From assembly GCF_012926615.1 (NCBI RefSeq), contig NZ_JABBNU010000004.1:310001-374000 (forward strand): a DNA stretch of 64,000 nt. Reading direction: 5' to 3'. Origin of the DNA: Marinigracilibium pacificum (GTDB lineage Bacteria > Bacteroidota > Bacteroidia > Cytophagales > Cyclobacteriaceae). A program made the translations under genes and the position numbers. The notes beneath the pieces were generated by a model that was not told the origin of the DNA, did not search any database, and worked only from the letters and a program-made list of their open reading frames with translations. Below are positions 1-7,931 of the stretch, piece by piece (within the stretch, counting starts at the first letter, position 1; each line of letters begins with the position of its first letter).

Positions 1-708
1 TGATAAGGCTTCGATTAGCACTCTAACCCGCCAATAGAGTTCATCAATTATCGGATTTCTCTCGACGACACTAATTTCTCGATATCCACGGGGTTTATCA
101 AATACACCAAAGCTCTTAAGACAGACTAATTTTGGTTCACTATCCTTTTTGATCTGGTCAAAAGACCAATAGAAATGTTGTCTGAGAAGTGCTGCTTTTG
201 GCTGGTTGTCAATAAAAATAGTGGTTTCAGGCCACCCCACCAATGACATATCAAGTGGTTTTATACACAAAAATTTCTCCCTTTCTGATGTCAAATTGAT
301 GGCAGGCAGATTAAACCAAATGGTACTTTCAGTATGTCTTTTTCCAAATTTATGACTTGAAGGAACTTTTATAACATCTTTGGATTTTGGAATTTTTTCA
401 GGGAAATCATCTTCCCAGCTATCAGAAAAATAAATACTATCAGCTTTCCAGATCACCTCATGCCTGATTTGACTCAAACGAAATAAATACATGATTTCAT
501 GAGGCTCGAAAAACATGTAGGGCATCACATGCCCATCAAGAGCCAGGTGTCCACCTTCTAAGGCTAAATGATCGCCTTCTGCTGCTTTTTTTATATATTC
601 TATTGTTTGAGGATCTGTAAATTCCATTCCATCCTGAGCAGAACATAGGATAGTAATAGAAAAACACCCAACAAATACAAATAACCTCAAGTAATTAATG
701 GCAATCAT
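1..708 (-). CDS. Secreted protein, probable GH38-type alpha-mannosidase, N-terminal part (partial)
   Basis: An open frame of 236 codons starts at ATG 706-708 and runs off the left edge, so the C-terminal part is missing. It begins with a signal peptide (MIAINYLRLFVFVG, cut near CSAQD). The visible part looks like the N-terminal beta-rich accessory domain that precedes the catalytic domain of MAN2C1-type GH38 alpha-mannosidases: an early RLSQIRHEVIW stretch, a stretch of the form WFNLPAI...LVGWPETTIFIDNQP, and then ISVVERNPIIDELYWRVRVL leading to a helical linker. No catalytic residue is inside the window, so the family call is an inference. It lies downstream of SusC/SusD on the same strand, separated by a terminator, and fits a glycan-degradation locus. 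Another secreted glycosidase with a similar accessory domain is possible. Confidence 0.55.
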   Translation of the reverse strand, partial: MIAINYLRLFVFVGCFSITILCSAQDGMEFTDPQTIEYIKKAAEGDHLALEGGHLALDGHVMPYMFFEPHEIMYLFRLSQIRHEVIWKADSIYFSDSWEDDFPEKIPKSKDVIKVPSSHKFGKRHTESTIWFNLPAINLTSEREKFLCIKPLDMSLVGWPETTIFIDNQPKAALLRQHFYWSFDQIKKDSEPKLVCLKSFGVFDKPRGYREISVVERNPIIDELYWRVRVLIEALS

Positions 709-721
709 TCTCAATAGCTTA

Positions 722-759
722 AAATAAATAAAGCCCATTCAAAACGAATTGAATGGGCT
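722..759 (-). terminator. Rho-independent terminator after the susCD genes
   Basis: GCCCATTCAA (733-742) pairs perfectly with TTGAATGGGC (749-758) around a 6-nt loop. On the minus strand it is followed by a T-rich run. It lies just past the SusD stop codon and separates SusCD from the GH38-like gene. Confidence 0.8.
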
Positions 760-776
760 CATAACCTATATAAACA

Positions 777-2339
777 TTAATAATTTGGATTCTGGACTAA
801 ATTCGGATTTCTCAAAATTTCTTCCTGAGGAATCGGTAAAAGTTCATTTTTACCTGCAACAAATCCTGGCATTTGAGTTGGTGAAGCGATATCAGGAGTA
901 TTCGCTCTGCGACCCCATCTTACAAGGTCGAAAAATCGTTGAAACTCAAAAGTTAATTCCAAACGTCTTTCAATTACGATTTGTTCAAAGAATTCTTCTT
1001 TCGATAGTCCTGCAGGAATATCAGATACTTGAGCCCTGGTTCTAACTTCATTGATTGCATCATATGCTTCAGCTGTCGGACCATTTACTTCATTTTCTGC
1101 TTCCGCGAAAAGTAACAATACTTCGGCATATCGCATTACTCTGAAATTCATTGGATCCTGAACAAAACCTACTCTTCCACCTGTATTATGCTTTCGACAT
1201 CCTAAAAACACACCAGGTCTTTCTCCAGCCCGATCTCTCCATTGACCAGCTGCAACTGGATCAGCAGCAATCGGATCCCAATTACCCCAGGTATCTCCTG
1301 GTTTCGCAATTGTAAGAGGTCGTCTAACTGCTTCTTCTTCAGGAAACTGACTAAAAAAGTCATCTACCGCAACAGAAGGAACCGCATTGGCAAAACCTTG
1401 TCTTCCAGGGTTTACCGCTATAGACATCCAATTAGAAATTACACCACGAGGATCATCTTTATCAATAAACCCAGCACCGGAGCCTTGCTCAAACTGAACT
1501 TCAAAAATAGATTCTGCATTGTTTTCATTATCGACAAGAAAGTTCTGTTCAAAATCTGGTATCAGAGAATAAGTACCAAACTCGCCATTAATAACTCTTG
1601 CCAGAACATCTTTAGCTTCACTATATTCATTTTGATACAAATGTACTTTACCTAAAAATGCCTGAGCAGCACCTGCAGTAGCTTTCCCAGTATTATCACC
1701 ATCCCAGGAATTAGGCAACATAGTTGTAGCCATTTCGAAATCACTCTCTATCAGGTCATAAACTTCTTCGACAGTGTTCCTTGCAGGCTGAAATTGATCA
1801 CCATTTAAATCACCGTCAAACGGCTCAGTATAAATTGGCACTCCGCCGTATAATCTTACCAGGTTAAAGTAATACAACCCTCTTAAAAAATAAGCTTGGC
1901 CTAGTATATAATTCTTTTGTTCTTCAGAATCAAATAATCCCACTTCGATATCCGGAACACGCTGTAAAACGGTATTTGTACGGCCAATTCCAATATAACA
2001 AGCTTCCCATGCCTTCGGAATTAATTCAGAAGTGGTTGAGTTAAATTGAAAACCCGGATAGGCTGTTAATTGTCTTCCACCACTTGTGATATCAAAATCA
2101 CCGCTCATATAATCAAGGAGATAACGTAGCCTTCTATAAAGCCCCTGGTATTGTAAAGGAGTGTAGGCAGCAATTACTGCAGCCTCAGCATGTTCGGCTG
2201 TTTGATAGTAGGTATCTGCATTCAGATCAGAGTAGACTTCAACATCTTCCAGAAAATCAGCACCGCAGGAAGACAAAGTCAATACCCCGAACATGATTAT
2301 TGCAAACCAGCTGAAGTTTATATTTTTTATATTTTTCAT
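777..2339 (-). CDS. RagB/SusD family nutrient-uptake outer-membrane lipoprotein
   Basis: This 520-residue protein is the surface glycan-binding partner that caps the SusC transporter. It starts with a lipoprotein signal (hydrophobic stretch, then LSSC with the lipidated Cys at about residue 25). The SusD pattern follows: a TPR-like helical core (AYFLRGLYYFNLVRLYGGVP near residues 147-166; AAQAFLGKVHLYQNEYSEA further on) and a typical C-terminal block (RYAEVLLLFAEAENEV, then ELTFEFQRFFDLVRWG and ELLPIPQEEI). Length is normal for the family. It starts 21 bp after the SusC stop on the same strand, so the two are co-transcribed. The ligand cannot be read from the sequence, but the neighbouring sulfatases point to a sulfated polysaccharide. 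Confidence 0.96.
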   Translation of the reverse strand: MKNIKNINFSWFAIIMFGVLTLSSCGADFLEDVEVYSDLNADTYYQTAEHAEAAVIAAYTPLQYQGLYRRLRYLLDYMSGDFDITSGGRQLTAYPGFQFNSTTSELIPKAWEACYIGIGRTNTVLQRVPDIEVGLFDSEEQKNYILGQAYFLRGLYYFNLVRLYGGVPIYTEPFDGDLNGDQFQPARNTVEEVYDLIESDFEMATTMLPNSWDGDNTGKATAGAAQAFLGKVHLYQNEYSEAKDVLARVINGEFGTYSLIPDFEQNFLVDNENNAESIFEVQFEQGSGAGFIDKDDPRGVISNWMSIAVNPGRQGFANAVPSVAVDDFFSQFPEEEAVRRPLTIAKPGDTWGNWDPIAADPVAAGQWRDRAGERPGVFLGCRKHNTGGRVGFVQDPMNFRVMRYAEVLLLFAEAENEVNGPTAEAYDAINEVRTRAQVSDIPAGLSKEEFFEQIVIERRLELTFEFQRFFDLVRWGRRANTPDIASPTQMPGFVAGKNELLPIPQEEILRNPNLVQNPNY

Positions 2340-2360
2340 GACTTATCTGTATTTTTTTAA

Positions 2361-5300
2361 TTAAAATCCTAATTGAACACCTAATGTGTACCTTCTTGAA
2401 GGAGGATATCCAACACGATCTATTCCATTTAATCCAATTTCCGGATCATACCCAGAGTAATTGGTAAACGTCAATAAATTTTGACCAGCAAAATAAATTC
2501 TGGCAGACTTGAATACATTAAAATTATCCATAGATGAAACAGGAATTGAATAACCAACCTGCAAATTCTTTAATCTTAAATAAGAACCATCTTCGATGTA
2601 ATAAGATGATACCAGATCATTATTACTAATGTCTGCAGGTATTGCTCTAGGATGAGTATTTGAGTTGTTTTCAGGTGTCCAGGCATTTAATACGTCTGTT
2701 GTCATATTATTGGTCAGGAAATATCCCTGAGTGAAAAATTTAGTTTCACTAAAAATATCTACACCATAAACACCTTGAAACTGTGCACTAAAATCAAAGT
2801 TCCGATAACCAAGGTTAAAAGAAAAACCTAATGTAATATCCTGGTTTGCATCACCGATGAAGGTTCGATCATTTTCATCAATTATCCCATCCGGAACGCC
2901 ATCAGGACCACTTATGTCTTTATATCGGATATCTCCAGGCGCTGTATTTCCCGGAAAAGGTGTAGGACCATTATCAATTTCCTCCTGACTTTGGTAAATG
3001 CCATCTGCTACAAATCCATAAAAGGCAAATAGAGAATGACCAGGTTGAATTCGGTTTTTAGTTTGATTAGAAAGTTCATTGCTGGCAAAGCGTTCGATCG
3101 CTTCCAAACCATCAGCTAGTTTCGTAACCTCATTATCGTTAAACGCTATATTAAATGAAGCAAAGAAATCAAGTTCTCCAAATTGATTATTATAAGAGGT
3201 AGTGATTTCTATCCCCCTGTTTTCTACCTCACCAGCATTTATAAATATTGTAGACACACCCGTGGTCTGTGGAAGAGGGAAATTTAGTAATAGATCCTGC
3301 GAAGTTTTCACATAATAATCAATACTTGTATTCCACTTTCCTTCAAATAGTCCGAAATCTAAACCTAAATTAAGTTGTTCTTGCTTTTCCCAAACAAGAT
3401 TTGGATTAGCGACCTGGCTACCCGGACCTACGCCAACCACAACAGTCTGAGGATTAGCTCCACCTAATACATACCTTGGGTTTATATCAAGAGTTGACAC
3501 GGTTGCATTATTATCAATCTGGTCGTTACCTAAAAATCCGTAACTACCTCTTAACTTTAGATTACTAATCAAGGTAGCATCTTCCATAAATGATTCATTA
3601 CTGATAACCCAGCCCAATGAACCTGAAAGGAAATCATCATAAAAGTTATCACGAGTAAATACAGAAGAACCATCACGTCTGTAATTAAATGTTGCCAGGT
3701 ACTTAGCATCATAATCATAAATAATTCTTCCAAGATAGGATTCAGTTCTTTTTTCTACATAAGAACTTCCTAAACTTACTACATTATTTGAACCACCTGT
3801 AATTGGGAAATTTGGAGAAACATTTTGTCCTGATGTCACTAAACTTAATCTCGAATTTTCAACATGTTGTACAGTATAACCAGCTAATAAATCAAGGTTA
3901 TGCTTACCGAATGTTCTTCTATAATTAAGTGTATTTTCTAATAGGCCGGATAAGCTTTCTCCTCTGGTTTCTGTTGCCTGAGGCTCGCCACTGGATCCTA
4001 CAGGAAGTTCGCCATTACCTAAATCATATAATGGTTCGAAGATATAATTATCATAATTAGTCACATCAAAACCAGCATTTACCCGAAATGAAAACCCATC
4101 GAAAAACTCATATTCTGCATAGAGATTTCCAAAAACCCGATCAACGGTACTTTCATTATCGATTAATGTTTGTGAGGCAACTGGATTAAGTACTCTGTTA
4201 TTCCCGTCTGCATCAGTTGGACCATTAAATCCACCAAGATTATTTGGATCTCTAACCTCAACAAGCGGTGAATTGGACAGAGCCCAGGCTACAGGACCTC
4301 TACCATTAGCGTTATATTCTTTATCATAATTAGCTCTGGAAACATTCAAAGTATTGCCAAAAGAAAATCTCTTCAAGTTAGTCTCAGTATTAACTCTGAT
4401 TGACGTTCGATCAAATCCAGTTCCTAATACAGTTCCTTCCTCAGAATATCTGTTTACAGAAGCATAGTATGTTGTATTTTGGCCTCCACCTCTGACACTC
4501 AGGTCATAATTTTGAATAAGCCCATTCTGAAATATCTCATCTTGCCAATCTGTCGCAGTAGGTAGAGTTTCACTAGTATCTAAGTTTGAATATCTGGGTC
4601 TGCCGGCATTATCCTGGACTGTGTTATATACTGATTGGTATTGCGCACCATTTAACATATCCAGTTTTTTAGTCACCTCCTGAAATCCGACAAATGTATT
4701 AAAGTTGATTTGTGGCGCTCCACTTTTACCTTTTTTGGTAGTAATGATTATAACTCCGTTTGCACCACGAGCACCATATAATGCTGCTGCAGATGCATCT
4801 TTTAACACAGAAATTGATTCTATATCAGAGGCATTTATTGTTGCAAATGGATCACCTGCTCCACCAACACCAGTCTGAATGATATTACCATCAATTACAT
4901 AAAGAGGTGAACTACCTCCAGTAATACTTCCTGTACCTCTGATTCTAACAGTAGTATTTCCACCTGGAGCACCAGAAGAATTTGTAATATTTAATCCGGC
5001 GACCTGACCTTGTAGTGCAGATTGGAAGTCTGCAACTGGACGGCCCGCTAAAGCTTCCTGATCGATACTCGTAATTGCGCCGGAGACATTACTTTTTGTT
5101 TGTGTTCCGTATCCAACAACGACTACTTCGTCTAATAAGCTAATATCGGTTACTAAAGAAATCTCAAGATAAGATTGGTTTTCAATTACTACTTCCTGTT
5201 TAGTAAATCCGATTACTGAAAAAACTAGGGTTTCTCCTTTGTCTACTTCAATTGAAAAAGTACCGTTGTATTCGGTTACACCCCCCCTGGTTGTTCCCTT

Positions 5301-5441
5301 TACAGATACCGTAGCTCCGGGTAGTGTTTGACCTTCTTCATCTTTAACAACTCCTGTTATTGTTTGTTGTGCCAAAGTTGTAAGATTAAAAAAGAGTCCA
5401 AATACTATGAGTTTGATAGTAAGTGTAAAACTTTTTTTCAT
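2361..5441 (-). CDS. SusC/RagA family TonB-linked outer-membrane transporter
   Basis: This 1026-residue outer-membrane barrel imports oligosaccharides with energy from TonB/ExbBD. In order it has a signal peptide (MKKSFTLTIKLIVFGLFF...LAQ), a carboxypeptidase-D-like domain (ITGVVKDEEGQTLPGATVSV, about residues 28-100), a plug domain holding the SusC signature (VRIRGTGSI..., SPLYVIDGN, then ALYGARGANGVIIITTKKG near residue 225), and a long beta-barrel ending in Phe (YTLGVQLGF). Length and order are those of the SusC family. It is the first gene of a susCD transcript that starts in the 5442-5902 intergenic region. No anti-sigma or HTCS regulator is adjacent, so its control probably lies elsewhere. 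Confidence 0.97.
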   Translation of the reverse strand: MKKSFTLTIKLIVFGLFFNLTTLAQQTITGVVKDEEGQTLPGATVSVKGTTRGGVTEYNGTFSIEVDKGETLVFSVIGFTKQEVVIENQSYLEISLVTDISLLDEVVVVGYGTQTKSNVSGAITSIDQEALAGRPVADFQSALQGQVAGLNITNSSGAPGGNTTVRIRGTGSITGGSSPLYVIDGNIIQTGVGGAGDPFATINASDIESISVLKDASAAALYGARGANGVIIITTKKGKSGAPQINFNTFVGFQEVTKKLDMLNGAQYQSVYNTVQDNAGRPRYSNLDTSETLPTATDWQDEIFQNGLIQNYDLSVRGGGQNTTYYASVNRYSEEGTVLGTGFDRTSIRVNTETNLKRFSFGNTLNVSRANYDKEYNANGRGPVAWALSNSPLVEVRDPNNLGGFNGPTDADGNNRVLNPVASQTLIDNESTVDRVFGNLYAEYEFFDGFSFRVNAGFDVTNYDNYIFEPLYDLGNGELPVGSSGEPQATETRGESLSGLLENTLNYRRTFGKHNLDLLAGYTVQHVENSRLSLVTSGQNVSPNFPITGGSNNVVSLGSSYVEKRTESYLGRIIYDYDAKYLATFNYRRDGSSVFTRDNFYDDFLSGSLGWVISNESFMEDATLISNLKLRGSYGFLGNDQIDNNATVSTLDINPRYVLGGANPQTVVVGVGPGSQVANPNLVWEKQEQLNLGLDFGLFEGKWNTSIDYYVKTSQDLLLNFPLPQTTGVSTIFINAGEVENRGIEITTSYNNQFGELDFFASFNIAFNDNEVTKLADGLEAIERFASNELSNQTKNRIQPGHSLFAFYGFVADGIYQSQEEIDNGPTPFPGNTAPGDIRYKDISGPDGVPDGIIDENDRTFIGDANQDITLGFSFNLGYRNFDFSAQFQGVYGVDIFSETKFFTQGYFLTNNMTTDVLNAWTPENNSNTHPRAIPADISNNDLVSSYYIEDGSYLRLKNLQVGYSIPVSSMDNFNVFKSARIYFAGQNLLTFTNYSGYDPEIGLNGIDRVGYPPSRRYTLGVQLGF

Positions 5442-5902
5442 GTTTTTAGGTTTTATTTGGATTTAAATTTTGATGGCATTTTAAAATCATATAGCCCATT
5501 ACAGATTATAAAAATTTATAATGCGTTTCTTTTAAGTGAGTAATCCTGTCATTAATTAAATTTTTGACAAAAAACTCTTCACCAATATTTAATAATTCTT
5601 CACCGGAAGACTTTGAATTTGAAAATCTGAAATAAAAAAAGATTAAAACCTGCGTTTAAACGCTTCTATAGAGGTTTAAATAAATTCCGATTTAATTTTT
5701 AATTCCTTATAAAAAATCTTTGGAATCTTGATTTCAAAGCTTCGATATCTTCAAAATTGTAATTTCATAGAACTTTATTTGTCGGATTACACACCTTGGA
5801 TAGTTCTTCACATAACTAAAAGTTCGAAAGATAAATAATTAATAATTACGGGCAATTGATAAAGGCTCAAATAATCCAGATTTAAACAAAACTTTTTAAT
5901 TG
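5442..5902. other. Divergent intergenic region between susCD and the enzyme genes
   Basis: This AT-rich stretch of about 460 bp has no supported gene. It separates the minus-strand SusC transcript from the plus-strand enzyme genes and should hold both promoters. I could not find a convincing TAnnTTTG box on either strand. The only clear structure is the palindrome at 5652-5663. Confidence 0.6.
5652..5663. promoter_or_regulatory. Perfect palindrome, possible operator for the PUL
   Basis: GCGTTTAAACGC is a perfect 12-bp inverted repeat in an otherwise AT-rich intergenic region, about 210 bp upstream of SusC and 240 bp upstream of the plus-strand genes. Its size and symmetry suit a dimeric regulator such as a LacI-type repressor. 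No regulator gene is in the window, so this is inference. Confidence 0.4.
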
Positions 5903-7801
5903 ATGAAAACCTTATCAAAAGAGTTGTACTATGATAAAATATTAGGGGGTTGGGTTGGAAAAAGTGCAGGAGGTATTTTAGGTGCTCCAATTGAAGGATA
6001 TAAACGATTTAATCAAATCAATATATCAAACGATCTCTTTAAAAATAATTTCCCAAATGATGACCTTGATTTGCAAATACTGTGGTTGGATATGGCTGCC
6101 AGAAAAGGCCCCAATATAAGGGAAAATGATTTTAGTCAGCATTGGATTAACCATGTTCTGTTTCCCTGGAACGAGTACGGTATTGCAACAAGAAATTTAA
6201 AGGCTGGACTTAATATTCCTGAAAGCGGTAAACACAACAACTGGTATTGGAATCAAAGTATGGGATCACCAATCAGAAGTGAAATCTGGGGTATGTTGTG
6301 TCCGGGTAATCCGGAAATGGCATCCTTTTATGCAAAGATTGACAGTTGTCTTGATCACGAAGGGTTTTCGGTAGAAGCAGAGCAATTCCTGTCTGCATGC
6401 GCTGCAATTGCTTTTTTTGAGACTGACTTAAAAGCGATCTTTAATGAAGCAATTAAATATGTATCTCAGGATGGTTCTTTCATATCCTTGTTTAATAATA
6501 TCTCTTTATGGTTTGAAACCCATGGTGAAGAAATAACCGCTGGTAAAATAAAAAGCATGTATGGTGATGCTGACTTTACCTCCGCACCAATGAACGTAGG
6601 ATTTACTCTACTGGCATTGCTTAGTCAGGGAGATTCCTTCGATAATATTACCCGGTCTTTAAATTACGGTCATGATAGTGATTGTATTGTTGCTACTGCT
6701 GCTGCATTGATCGGAATTATTCATGGTTATTCAAACATCCCGCAAATCTGGAAAGACAGAGTGGGAAATGACCTTGTTGTGAGTCCTGAAATAAAGGGCA
6801 TCACAATACCTGAAAACTTAACTGAACTAGCGCAACTTACGGCTGAAACCGGCGCGAAATTTTCATCTGTATTCGGAACTACCACTATTGAAAACATTGA
6901 TAATTTTTCTGAAAATACGTTTGAGGAATCATCTTTTCATGTAAGTTATAATTACGATTCTTACGGGGATTTCTTAAAAGATGAACCAGTTAAAATATCT
7001 GGTAAAATAGAGATTTTTAATGAAACGCAAGTCAATACATTTCGGGTAGTATCAAATGTTTTTAATTGTGAAATAGAATTCAACAAATCTACTTTTGAAT
7101 TTACCATTCTGTTGCAATGGAAAGATCATATAAAAGGTGATCTATTAAATGGTCAATACACTAAGCCAAATTTCCCGTTTACTTTAATTGTTGATGATAA
7201 ACCTATAGATGGAGGTTTACCTTACTATGGAAAATGGAAATTAATAGGTCCTTTTGTTTCAGACAATCCTGAACTTGAACCGATGGATCCGACCTATCCT
7301 GATCATGGCTTATCGACTATGCCTGGTGTACAATATATGAATCACGATAAGGTCGATTATGAATTGATCCCCCAAATTTCATCAATTCCAGAAGTTGTAA
7401 CTCGTCAGGATACTCCCTTTTGTATTCAAAATGTTTTTCCAGGAGAATTTGTTATGAACCTGAAGGAATACTTCTATGGACTTGGGGAAAAATCTCTTGT
7501 ACTGTACTCCCAAATTAATTGTGACCGGGAAATGAAAAAGTGGTTATCAATTGGCTGTACGGCACAGATCAAATTGTGGGTTAACGAGAAAGAAGTTTAT
7601 ACCTCCGATTGGGTAAAAAGGTTATGGCCGATGAGTCACAATACAGAACTTTTTCTGGACAAAGGGACAAATCATATCGTAATACAGCTAGGTTTTAATA
7701 CTGATGATTACCTTATTTCTATAGGATTAAAGGACCATAACGAAAAACATCCTCATCAAAGTCAATGGGATGCTGAAACAGTCTTTACAGTACCGGAATA
7801 G
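5903..7801 (+). CDS. ADP-ribosylglycohydrolase (DraG/ARH) family protein with C-terminal extension
   Basis: The ATG at 5903 is preferred to an adjacent TTG at 5900; it gives 632 residues. The N-terminal half (about residues 10-310) has the all-helical DraG/ARH fold: an opening GKSAGGILGAPIEG, the metal-ligand motif NDDLDLQ, and the second metal motif YGHDSDCIVATAAALIG. The dinuclear-metal Asp residues are therefore present. The C-terminal half, about 300 residues, is beta-rich (for example KWKLIGPFVSDNPELEP and IKLWVNEKEVYTSDWV) and resembles an accessory jelly-roll domain. Unlike its neighbours it has no signal peptide, so it is probably cytoplasmic. Such proteins recur beside SusCD pairs, where their substrate is not known and is more likely a glycoside than ADP-ribosylated protein (inference). 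It is the first gene of the plus-strand enzyme group. Confidence 0.85.
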   Translation: MKTLSKELYYDKILGGWVGKSAGGILGAPIEGYKRFNQINISNDLFKNNFPNDDLDLQILWLDMAARKGPNIRENDFSQHWINHVLFPWNEYGIATRNLKAGLNIPESGKHNNWYWNQSMGSPIRSEIWGMLCPGNPEMASFYAKIDSCLDHEGFSVEAEQFLSACAAIAFFETDLKAIFNEAIKYVSQDGSFISLFNNISLWFETHGEEITAGKIKSMYGDADFTSAPMNVGFTLLALLSQGDSFDNITRSLNYGHDSDCIVATAAALIGIIHGYSNIPQIWKDRVGNDLVVSPEIKGITIPENLTELAQLTAETGAKFSSVFGTTTIENIDNFSENTFEESSFHVSYNYDSYGDFLKDEPVKISGKIEIFNETQVNTFRVVSNVFNCEIEFNKSTFEFTILLQWKDHIKGDLLNGQYTKPNFPFTLIVDDKPIDGGLPYYGKWKLIGPFVSDNPELEPMDPTYPDHGLSTMPGVQYMNHDKVDYELIPQISSIPEVVTRQDTPFCIQNVFPGEFVMNLKEYFYGLGEKSLVLYSQINCDREMKKWLSIGCTAQIKLWVNEKEVYTSDWVKRLWPMSHNTELFLDKGTNHIVIQLGFNTDDYLISIGLKDHNEKHPHQSQWDAETVFTVPE

Positions 7802-7931
7802 ATCAATTACGATAATCTTTTAAATAAAAATGACTGATTAATTCTCTTTTGATTTAGAAAAAAGAAAGAATTCTAAAATTATCAAAAGCAATTTAACTCA
7901 GATACCAAATAATTCATGAATCTACATTATA

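Noticed and set aside
5808-5990. Antisense 60-codon frame over the start of the ADP-ribosylglycohydrolase gene
   Set aside because: It overlaps a well-supported gene, has unremarkable composition and no recognizable domain.
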